Shown: one piece after another, positions 1-6,103 of the stretch | Numbering within the stretch: position 1 is the stretch's first letter | Layout: every line of letters starts with the position of its first letter | NCBI GenBank assembly: GCA_910579645.1 | Contig: CAJTVK010000155.1 | Coordinates: 1 to 9,291, forward strand | Direction of reading: 5' to 3' | Length of the DNA stretch: 9,291 bases | Source: an uncultured Lachnospiraceae bacterium | Lineage (GTDB): Bacteria; Bacillota; Clostridia; Lachnospirales; Lachnospiraceae | The notes under the pieces: model-generated | Database searches by the model: none | The model's input: only the letters and a program-made list of their open reading frames with translations | Told to the model about the DNA's origin: nothing | Translations under genes and position numbers: made by a program

Positions 1-1
1 T

Positions 2-1096
2 ATGGCTCGAAGAATACAGTATTCCACCCCGAAGCAGGATGGATACCGTATGCCGGGAGAATTTGAGGAGCAGACGAAAGTTTGGATGATATGGCCTGAA
101 AGGCCGGATAATTGGCGGGACGGTGCAAAACCGGCACAGTACGCATATGCGGAGGTTGCAAAGGCAATCCGGCAGTTTGAGCCGGTGATAATGCTGGTGT
201 CCCCCGCACAGTATGTCAATTGCCGCAGTCAGCTGCCGGAGGATATTGCGGTGATAGAAATGACAAGCAATGATGCGTGGTGCAGAGATTGCGGACCTAC
301 TTTTTTAAAGGATGATAAGGGCGGGCTGCGTGCCTGTGACTGGATATTCAATGCTTGGGGCGGTCTGAAAAACGGTTTGTATTTTCCGTGGGATCAAGAT
401 GACCTGGTGGCACGCAAGATTTGCGAACTGGAGCAGACGGACTCGTATCGGACGGATTTTGTGCTGGAAGGGGGTTCGATACATGTAGATGGGGAAGGAA
501 CCGTACTGACGACAAAAATGTGCCTTTTGGATAAAGGGCGCAACCCCCAACTGACACAGGAAGAGATTGAAGAAAGGCTTTGCGATTATCTGAACTGTAA
601 AAAAGTGCTCTGGCTGGAAAGAGGGATTGACCAAAATGAAACGAAAGGACATATTGACGACGTTGCCTGCTTTATAGCGCCCGGGAAGGTTGCCTGCATT
701 TATACGGAAGACAAGTCGCATCCGTTTTATGATGCTGCCCGGCAGGCGTATTCGGAATTGTGCGGCATGGCGGATGCCAAGGGCAGGAAGCTGGAAGTCC
801 ATAAGATATGCTGTACGAAAAATCCGGTTCGGATTCCGTCCGGCTGCCGCATTGATTCCGTGAACGGATCTGCTGCAAGAAAGCCGGGGGATTTATGTTT
901 TGCGTCTTATGCAAATTTTCTGATTGTAAACGGCGGGGTGATTGTTCCGCAGTACGAGGATGAAAATGACGGGCTTGCGCTGCGGCAGATAGCGGAAATG
1001 TTCCCGCAGCGGCAGGTGGTAGGCGTCAGCACGAAAGAAATTGTTTACGGCGGCGGGAATATCCACTGCATTACGCAGCATCAGCCCAAGCCGTAG
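2..1096 (+). CDS. aguA: Agmatine deiminase (agmatine iminohydrolase)
   Basis: Hydrolyses agmatine to N-carbamoylputrescine and ammonia, the first step of the agmatine-to-putrescine route, in the cytosol. The 364-aa product has the normal length for the family (Pfam PAD_porph fold). The catalytic set is visible: Asp96 in NDAWCRD, Glu156 in the EGGS motif, His217 and Asp219 in GHIDD, and the nucleophile Cys356 in GGGNIHC near the C terminus. From memory the chain aligns almost throughout with the Enterococcus faecalis enzyme, including the MAxRI...STPKQDG start, so the ATG at position 2 is probably the true start, although its ribosome binding site lies outside the window. It is the first visible gene of a co-directional four-gene block. 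The usual partners (N-carbamoylputrescine hydrolase or putrescine carbamoyltransferase, antiporter, carbamate kinase) are not in the window and could lie upstream. Confidence 0.95.
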   Translation: MARRIQYSTPKQDGYRMPGEFEEQTKVWMIWPERPDNWRDGAKPAQYAYAEVAKAIRQFEPVIMLVSPAQYVNCRSQLPEDIAVIEMTSNDAWCRDCGPTFLKDDKGGLRACDWIFNAWGGLKNGLYFPWDQDDLVARKICELEQTDSYRTDFVLEGGSIHVDGEGTVLTTKMCLLDKGRNPQLTQEEIEERLCDYLNCKKVLWLERGIDQNETKGHIDDVACFIAPGKVACIYTEDKSHPFYDAARQAYSELCGMADAKGRKLEVHKICCTKNPVRIPSGCRIDSVNGSAARKPGDLCFASYANFLIVNGGVIVPQYEDENDGLALRQIAEMFPQRQVVGVSTKEIVYGGGNIHCITQHQPKP

Positions 1097-1200
1097 GAAG
1101 CAGACATTTAGAAATGCCGACGCGGATATGGCTGCTGTCTGTCCGCGGGATAAAAGGTAAAATACGGCAGCAGAATGTACGAAAAAGAAGGGAGAGAAGA
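1097..1200 (+). other. Intergenic spacer with inverted repeats between the two deiminase genes
   Basis: This is a 104-nt gap. It contains a perfect 6-bp inverted repeat, CGCGGA (1121-1126) with TCCGCG (1142-1147), and a CTGCTG/CAGCAG pair overlapping it. No T-run follows, so it does not look like an intrinsic terminator, and I see no convincing promoter. A good ribosome binding site (GGGAGAG, 1190-1196) precedes the ATG at 1201. Read-through transcription from the agmatine deiminase gene is the simplest reading. Confidence 0.4.
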
Positions 1201-2574
1201 ATGGAGAAAAAATTTTTTCAGAAACCGACGGCAGAGCAGCTGTCAATGTGCTTCAGCCAAATGACCGGGATGGAAGTGCCTAAGATACATAAAGAATATA
1301 AGACCGATGCGCCCACTCCCATACGCCCGGTGGCAGAATATGAGGAAATGGGCGGTGCCGTGATTTCTTATATCGGCACGGAAGCGCCGGATCCGGAACA
1401 TAAGCAGCTTCCGCCTCATGGAGCAAGAACTTTCGGCATTCCCAATGATTTGATTATAAAGATGCAGCAGCTGGAGGATAAAAATGCCAAACCGGTGCAT
1501 ATTTTTATCCTATGCGGCGACAAGTCGCAAAGAGAACCTATTATTGCCAGCCTGCGGCAGACGGCAGAACAGGAAAATCTCGCTTTTGATCCGGATTTGG
1601 TGCATTTAATCCCTTGGGATTCCGATACATATTGGACAAGGGATTTTGCGCCTTGGTGGGTAAAGTATACCGATAAAGAAAAAGATATCTATGCGATTTC
1701 CAAGCATATTTATACTTCTCTTGGCGGCGGCAGCGTCGGCATGATCGAAGGTGCGGAAGAGGTGAATCCGAGGGAGGGCTCCGGTATCTTCCGCTGCAAT
1801 GACGATTACGGCGCAGTGAAGATATCGGACTATTTCAACGCACCGATCCGCAAATGGAACAAAGCCAGCTGGGGAGGAAAGAAGCAGCCGGACCCTATTG
1901 AGCCGCACCGTTGGTTTTTCAGCGGACTGCTGAATGTGGGCGGGAATTACATGGCGACGTCCAAGGGAGTGATAGCTTCTTCTTATCTTGTGGCTACGCA
2001 GAATGAACTTCCCACGGATTATAATCCCGAGGGACCCGATGAAAAAACTCTCGACAGCAGGATGAATTATATTTTGCAGCAGACAAACCGCTTTCTTGGC
2101 ATAAACACATATCATGTGCTGGCGGATCCGACCGGAACTTATATCGGCCATATCGACTGTTGGGGGAAATTCCTCTCGGACACCAAGGTCCTGATTGCAG
2201 AAAATGAGGATGAGGACATCAATGAGGGGCTGAATGAAATTGCGGACTATTTTTCGCAGCATGGATTCGAAGTATACCGAGTTATGTGCCAGAACATTTA
2301 TGTGCCGCAGGAACCGGAAGAAGCAGCCACCACGGCGGCATATACGAACAGCCTGATTCTGAACAAACATGTATATGTGCCGCTGTCGGGATGCAAGGAT
2401 AGGGACGAAGAGGCGATTAAAGTATATCAGGAAGCGCTTGGCCGGGAATATACCATTCATGGTATTTACGGGAAGCCGGAAACACCGTGGCTTGGTACGG
2501 ACGCACTGCATTGCCGGACCAATGCAATCCCAAGGCAGATTGTGGATAATTGGCTGAAGAGCCAAAATATGTGA
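1201..2574 (+). CDS. PPAD-like protein/peptide-arginine deiminase family enzyme, apparently cytosolic
   Basis: The 457-aa product belongs to the Porphyromonas-type peptidylarginine deiminase family (PAD_porph fold), which converts the guanidino group of arginine compounds to a ureido group plus ammonia. Expected catalytic residues are present in order: Asp148 in WTRDFAPWW, His317 and Asp319 in GHIDCWGKF, Asn383 in YTNSL, and Cys438 in ALHCRT. These match the PPAD set Asp130/His236/Asn297/Cys351 as I recall it. The start at 1201 is chosen because GGGAGAG lies just upstream; the in-frame ATG at 1114 has no ribosome binding site. Unlike secreted PPAD, the N terminus (MEKKFFQKPTAEQL) is not a signal peptide, and no sorting domain follows the catalytic Cys. 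The Asp148-His317 interval is about 60 residues longer than in PPAD. Family membership is firm. The substrate (free arginine derivative, peptide or protein) is unknown. Confidence 0.85.
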   Translation: MEKKFFQKPTAEQLSMCFSQMTGMEVPKIHKEYKTDAPTPIRPVAEYEEMGGAVISYIGTEAPDPEHKQLPPHGARTFGIPNDLIIKMQQLEDKNAKPVHIFILCGDKSQREPIIASLRQTAEQENLAFDPDLVHLIPWDSDTYWTRDFAPWWVKYTDKEKDIYAISKHIYTSLGGGSVGMIEGAEEVNPREGSGIFRCNDDYGAVKISDYFNAPIRKWNKASWGGKKQPDPIEPHRWFFSGLLNVGGNYMATSKGVIASSYLVATQNELPTDYNPEGPDEKTLDSRMNYILQQTNRFLGINTYHVLADPTGTYIGHIDCWGKFLSDTKVLIAENEDEDINEGLNEIADYFSQHGFEVYRVMCQNIYVPQEPEEAATTAAYTNSLILNKHVYVPLSGCKDRDEEAIKVYQEALGREYTIHGIYGKPETPWLGTDALHCRTNAIPRQIVDNWLKSQNM

Positions 2575-2575
2575 C

Positions 2576-2652
2576 GGAGAAATCGGAATTAGGGGAAATC
2601 AGAATAGGGGAAATCAGATATAGGAGAAATCGGAATAGGAGAAATCAGAATG
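2576..2652 (+). repeat. Five tandem 15-16 nt units carrying Shine-Dalgarno-like cores
   Basis: The gap between the PPAD-like gene and the decarboxylase is filled by five head-to-tail units: GGAGAAATCGGAATTA (2576-2591), GGGGAAATCAGAATA (2592-2606), GGGGAAATCAGATATA (2607-2622), GGAGAAATCGGAATA (2623-2637) and GGAGAAATCAGAATG (2638-2652). The last unit contains the ribosome binding site and the ATG start of the next gene. Every unit has a purine-rich GGAG/GGGG core. The array probably arose by replication slippage. Copy-number changes would not shift any reading frame. Confidence 0.9.
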
Positions 2653-3960
2653 CAGGAGAGAAACGCTAGGCTTGGGAACTGGCTTCCGTCCGACAGGAAG
2701 CTGATTACGGATTGGATAAACGAACTGATTGCAGATGTCAAAGCAAAAGAAAACACCTTATGCAACGGAACGGATATGCAGGGGGCGGCAGGTTTTCAGC
2801 ATGAGGAAGTGAGTGAGTTTAAGGATTTGCTGGACAATGATCCGAGACTTCATTCATTGGCGGCACAGATGATTGAGCAGGGACATGATTATTGCAAAGA
2901 GGATCCGACAGGAGAACCGCAGATTAATAGTTATGACCTAATGCTTAAGTTAATTGATGAAATTATGAACAGGACCCCGAAATATATGCCTCCCGGTGCA
3001 AAAGGACGCGGCTTAATCGGATTTCCCATTAATGCCATATTGGACTGGTGTATGGGAACTCCGGCAGGATATGCATTTTTCCTGGATACAAAGGTCAATC
3101 AATGTTTTGAAAAAATACTGAAAGCTTGGTGCCGTTATTTATCCTCGGAAGATTCCGCAAAAGTTTTAAATGGCGATTCCGACGGATGGCTGTGTGAAGC
3201 GGCATTGCAAGAACTGCAAATGGATCTGTTTGATTGTGATCCGGAGAAGCCGCATTACGGATTCGGAAGCTGGAATGAATTTTTTACCAGGACTTTTCTG
3301 CCGGGAAAACGTCCCGTGGAAGGGGCGGACGATCCTTATGTCATTGTAAGCGCCTGTGAATCCGTGCCCTACCGTATTTGCACCAATGCGCAAAAAGATA
3401 CAAAATTCTGGCTCAAAGGTCAGCCCTATTCGTTGGAATATATGCTGAACCAGGATGAATCCGCAGACATGTTTGTCGGAGGGACGGTATATCAGGCATT
3501 CTTGAGCGCTACAAAATATCACCGCTGGCACAGCCCGGTTTCGGGAACGATTAAACGATGCTTCCTGGTGCCCGGGACTTATTATGCGGAATTGAGCAGT
3601 TACCCGTATGACGATGCCGGCCCAAATAATTCCCAGTGTTATATTACGCATGTGGCGGCTAGGGCAGTTATATTGATAGACAGCAAAAATAAGGATATTG
3701 GGCTGATGGCATTTATTGCAGTCGGCATGGCGGAAGTGTCTTCCTGCGTGATGACGGTGAAGGAAGGGCAAGATGTGGAAAAAGGCGATGAATTGGGATT
3801 TTTCCAGTTTGGCGGTTCAACCCATTGCCTTATTTTCCAAAAGGACGTCATAGATATGTTTGTGCAGGATGCAATTCCGGCGGAAAACGATGATGACTCG
3901 AAGACCGTCAAGGTGTGTGCAAAACTTGCGGTGGCAAAGAAGAAGCGGGAGGAACTATAG
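2650..3960 (+). CDS. Pyruvoyl-dependent decarboxylase, phosphatidylserine-decarboxylase superfamily, PsiD-like
   Basis: The 436-aa protein has two parts. An N-terminal domain (about 10-185, starting GNWLPSD) resembles the PSDC domain found before some decarboxylases, and a C-terminal PSD-type catalytic domain spans about 200-425. Visible motifs are YGFGSWNEFFTRTF (203-216), SACES (234-238), YHRWHSPVSGTI (290-301) with His291 and His294, VPGTYYAE, and FGGST (387-391). Autocleavage at Gly389-Ser390 would create the pyruvoyl group. From memory the whole chain aligns well with fungal PsiD (L-tryptophan decarboxylase), including the SACES, KGxxYSL, YHRWH and GM(A/T)E(I/V)S blocks. There is no membrane segment, unlike housekeeping Psd. 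I therefore infer a soluble amino-acid or small-peptide decarboxylase rather than a phospholipid enzyme; the substrate is not determined. The ribosome binding site AGGAGA (2637-2642) sits 7 nt before the ATG. The next gene follows after 2 nt, so the two are almost certainly co-translated. Confidence 0.85.
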   Translation: MQERNARLGNWLPSDRKLITDWINELIADVKAKENTLCNGTDMQGAAGFQHEEVSEFKDLLDNDPRLHSLAAQMIEQGHDYCKEDPTGEPQINSYDLMLKLIDEIMNRTPKYMPPGAKGRGLIGFPINAILDWCMGTPAGYAFFLDTKVNQCFEKILKAWCRYLSSEDSAKVLNGDSDGWLCEAALQELQMDLFDCDPEKPHYGFGSWNEFFTRTFLPGKRPVEGADDPYVIVSACESVPYRICTNAQKDTKFWLKGQPYSLEYMLNQDESADMFVGGTVYQAFLSATKYHRWHSPVSGTIKRCFLVPGTYYAELSSYPYDDAGPNNSQCYITHVAARAVILIDSKNKDIGLMAFIAVGMAEVSSCVMTVKEGQDVEKGDELGFFQFGGSTHCLIFQKDVIDMFVQDAIPAENDDDSKTVKVCAKLAVAKKKREEL

Positions 3961-3962
3961 CT

Positions 3963-5378
3963 ATGTGTACCAGTATTCTTGCCGGTAAAAAGGCAACCGG
4001 AGAAGGGTTGATAATAATAGCCAGAGATGAGGATTTTGACGAGAATAATTGGAACAAATATTTAAAGCCGATGCGGGCACCGCAATATGTTACGGATGAT
4101 AACTGTGTCAGGGACGGTAAGTGGCAGCTGGGAAACGGGCTGAAAGTTCCGGTTCCCTCCAAAAAACTGCGCTATTGTTCCTGCCCGGATGCCGTTGGCA
4201 GCTTGGAGGCTTCCTGTTCCGTGGGCGATCATTATTATTTCGAGGAACGAGGCTTTAATGAGAAAAACGTTATGATGTCGGCGACAAATTCTATGGAAAT
4301 AAACGCAAAAGCCAGAGAGGCGGACGGGGTGGTTCCGGTGGGGATTGAAGAATCCATTATCCTTACCCTGATTCTGCCGCAGGCAGAGACGGCTCTTGAA
4401 GCGGTCAGGCTATTGGGGCATTATGTGGAAGAGTATGGGGCAATGGAAGCAAACGGGATTGCCATAGCCGACAAAAAGGAAATCTGGTATATGGAGATAG
4501 GTTCAGGCCATCACTGGATTGCCGTGCGCATTCCGCAGGAATGTTACTTGGTGATAGCCAACTGTATGCGTATCCGTAATATTGATTTGGACGACACGGA
4601 AAATGTGCAGTGCAGCAAGGGGCTTTACGATTTCACCGTAGAGAAACATCTGTTGGATGAACCGTGCAGGAATTGTTTTGACTTTGCCGGTGCGTTTGGC
4701 TATTACGGAAAGAGCGGTGAGAATCCGGATCCTTACTATAATGTGGACAGGCTTTGGCTTGCACAGCATATGCTGACTCCGTCGCGGAAACAGGAAATCA
4801 GGCAGGAGGAATATCCTTTGTTTTTAGAGCCGGATGACAGTATAACGGTGGAAAAAGTGGCGGAAGTGTTGCGGGCAGGGTATGCGGGGACACCGCTTGA
4901 AAATCTGTCAACGCGGCCGATTGGCGTGGCTCGTACAGCGGAAAGCCATATTCTGACCATGGATGCTTCTATGCCGGAGGGACTGGAAGGTATGATGTGG
5001 CAGACTGTGGGAACGCCGTTGGGATGTCCCTTTATGCCCATATATCCGTTTATGGAAAGCCTTCCAGATGCATATGCCCTTGGAAATTCTGAGTATGACG
5101 GCAACAGCGCATATTGGAGATTCCGCGGCCTGTTTTCCGCTGCCTCCTGTATGGGGGAGGCAGCCTCTGAAGAAATCCGCAGCATGTGGAAATGCCAGGA
5201 AGAAGAATTGTTTCGGCAGTTCGGGACGTTTCGGCATAGTCTGCGGAAATTGGCGGCGGATGACGCGGAACAGGCGAAAGAGTATATGCAGGCGTACAGC
5301 ATGGGCATTTTGCTTCGTATGATGGAGAAAGCGGAGAGAAAACAAAAGGAACTTTTTACTAGGATGTCAAAAATTTAA
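3963..5378 (+). CDS. C69-family dipeptidase (N-terminal nucleophile hydrolase)
   Basis: The 471-aa product belongs to peptidase family C69 (PepD-type dipeptidases), cytosolic Ntn hydrolases that hydrolyse dipeptides. The start at 3963 gives MCTSILAGKKATGEG, which places the essential Cys at position 2 so that removal of Met exposes the nucleophile. This start is backed by GGGAGG (3947-3952) 10 nt upstream; a longer reading frame opens at 3915 but would bury the Cys. Family features include IIARDEDF (18-25), GFNEKNVMMSATNSMEINAKA around 97-117, the EIGSGHHWIAVRIP block (178-191) and a following VIANCMRI. Length matches the family. It begins 2 nt after the decarboxylase stop, so the two products probably work in one pathway, perhaps releasing a free amino acid from a dipeptide for decarboxylation. 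Some Ntn relatives are amide hydrolases or acyltransferases, so non-dipeptide amide substrates remain possible. Confidence 0.9.
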   Translation: MCTSILAGKKATGEGLIIIARDEDFDENNWNKYLKPMRAPQYVTDDNCVRDGKWQLGNGLKVPVPSKKLRYCSCPDAVGSLEASCSVGDHYYFEERGFNEKNVMMSATNSMEINAKAREADGVVPVGIEESIILTLILPQAETALEAVRLLGHYVEEYGAMEANGIAIADKKEIWYMEIGSGHHWIAVRIPQECYLVIANCMRIRNIDLDDTENVQCSKGLYDFTVEKHLLDEPCRNCFDFAGAFGYYGKSGENPDPYYNVDRLWLAQHMLTPSRKQEIRQEEYPLFLEPDDSITVEKVAEVLRAGYAGTPLENLSTRPIGVARTAESHILTMDASMPEGLEGMMWQTVGTPLGCPFMPIYPFMESLPDAYALGNSEYDGNSAYWRFRGLFSAASCMGEAASEEIRSMWKCQEEELFRQFGTFRHSLRKLAADDAEQAKEYMQAYSMGILLRMMEKAERKQKELFTRMSKI

Positions 5379-5528
5379 GAGAATACGGCTGTGAAGTGGT
5401 TTCTTTTTTGGTGTTTATGGACGAAATGCAGTTCATTGGAAAGAGCTGATACGCTGCATAGGCAAAAATCCCAAAACAAAATTTGTGCATGTGCAGTTGT
5501 CTGAAATGAAAACACAGAAATCTTTTGG

Positions 5529-5563
5529 AAACACAGAATTCAATATGAATTTCCGTGTTTTAT
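5529..5563 (+). terminator. Possible weak terminator of the deiminase/decarboxylase operon
   Basis: AAACAC (5529-5534) pairs with GTGTTT (5555-5560). Inside, GAATTCA (5536-5542) pairs with TGAATTTC (5546-5553), with one bulged T and one A/C mismatch, and a short loop. TTTT precedes ATA at the 3' side. The stem is AT-rich and imperfect, so termination efficiency is uncertain, but it is the best candidate after the four-gene block. Confidence 0.35.
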
Positions 5564-5575
5564 ACCGCAAGTATA

Positions 5576-5604
5576 ATGACAAACGGAATAAAATGTGCTA
5601 TAGT
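5576..5604 (+). promoter_or_regulatory. Sigma-70/SigA-type promoter with extended -10
   Basis: ATGACA (-35, 5576-5581) is separated by exactly 17 nt from TATAGT (-10, 5599-5604), which is preceded by TGC to give an extended -10 (TG at 5596-5597). Transcription would begin near 5611, which excludes the ATG at 5607 as a start codon and favours the one at 5655. It reads toward the small ORF and rtcB. Confidence 0.65.
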
Positions 5605-5654
5605 GCATGAAAAGAAAGAAAAAGGGACGCAATGTCCGGAGAGGAAAAGGCATT

Positions 5655-5822
5655 ATGACGGCAAGATACCCTGCATATTATCTGAATGGAGAAAGGAATA
5701 GGGAAAGTCATAAAGAAGCACTGCTAAGCGACTGCCGGCAGGGCTTGGATTTTATATGCTTTGATTTTCCGTATAAGGTAAGAAGAGGGCGAAAGGCTTG
5801 TGGGATGCAGATGCCGGAATGA
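5655..5822 (+). CDS. Possible small protein, 55 aa, unrecognised
   Basis: The ORF from ATG 5655 encodes MTARYPAYYLNGERNRESHK and onward, a basic peptide with an aromatic-rich patch (LDFICFDFPY, 31-40) followed by KVRRGRK. I do not recognise a family. In its favour, it lies about 44 nt downstream of a good promoter and GGAGAGG sits at about 5638-5644, although the spacing of about 10 nt to the ATG is slightly long. A terminator follows 52 nt after the stop, which would make a single-gene transcript. Against it, the ORF is short, has no recognised homologue, and its length could occur by chance. No signal peptide or membrane helix is evident. The frame opens farther upstream at 5607, but that ATG would precede the predicted transcription start. 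Confidence 0.35.
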   Translation: MTARYPAYYLNGERNRESHKEALLSDCRQGLDFICFDFPYKVRRGRKACGMQMPE

Positions 5823-5874
5823 AGGGCAGAAAAGGATTAAAGTTTGCAACGGGCAATTTTTGCGAAGGATGATG

Positions 5875-5909
5875 AACCGCTTATCTTTTATGGGATAGGC
5901 GGTTTTTAT
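5875..5909 (+). terminator. Intrinsic terminator or attenuator upstream of rtcB
   Basis: ACCGCTTATC (5876-5885) pairs with GATAGGCGGT (5894-5903) through ten pairs with one G-T wobble, enclosing a short T/A-rich loop. TTTTT (5903-5907) follows at once. This is a classical Rho-independent form. It lies between the promoter at 5576-5604 and the rtcB start at 6104, so it either ends the small-ORF transcript or acts as a regulated attenuator for rtcB. Confidence 0.75.
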
Positions 5910-5914
5910 GCACA

Positions 5915-6053
5915 GCCCCGTGCAGATGAGATATGCCCTTGACACGGGGCGCGCGGCGAGTAGGGGAAGAAGGCTCATTCCTACTCTATTGCGCAGGAGT
6001 GCGTAATGCAGGCCGGGAAAACTTTCCCGGCAGGATTTCCCGTAGGCAGCGGG
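5915..6053 (+). other. Run of inverted repeats in the rtcB leader, possible structured RNA
   Basis: Several hairpins follow one another. GCCCCGTG (5915-5922) pairs perfectly with CACGGGGC (5943-5950). GAGTAGG (5958-5964) pairs perfectly with CCTACTC (5980-5986), inside a GCGC/GCGC pair (5951-5954 with 5991-5994). GCCGGGAA (6012-6019) pairs perfectly with TTCCCGGC (6024-6031). CCCG/CGGG (6038-6041 with 6050-6053) is weaker. I could not match the set to any riboswitch or Y-RNA consensus I know. The reading frame that runs through here into rtcB has no ribosome binding site or protein-like character, so I treat the stretch as non-coding. Confidence 0.5.
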
Positions 6054-6103
6054 TGAAGCGGCTGTTTATCAGGACAGGGGCGGCCCGATTAGGAGGAGAG
6101 AAG

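Larger units (their letters stand above)
5379..5654 (+). other. Non-coding stretch downstream of the dipeptidase gene
   Basis: I see no gene in these 276 nt. The stretch contains a 10-nt direct repeat AAACACAGAA at 5510-5519 and 5529-5538, an imperfect hairpin (5529-5560), and a promoter near its end (5576-5604). A run of six T (5403-5408) follows the dipeptidase stop by about 25 nt but has no clear stem before it. Confidence 0.5.

Noticed and set aside
1606..2565. 319-codon minus-strand frame opposite the PPAD-like gene
   Set aside because: It is fully antisense to a gene with intact catalytic motifs, with no ribosome binding site and atypical composition.
5939..5967. TTGACA at 5939-5944 as a promoter for rtcB
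   Set aside because: At 16-18 nt spacing the sequence is G-rich with no -10-like hexamer, and the TTGACA lies partly within a hairpin arm.
5915..6053. Known riboswitch or Y-RNA upstream of rtcB
   Set aside because: I compared it by eye with cobalamin, TPP, THF, fluoride, guanidine, ZTP and YrlA-type cores and found no matching conserved core.
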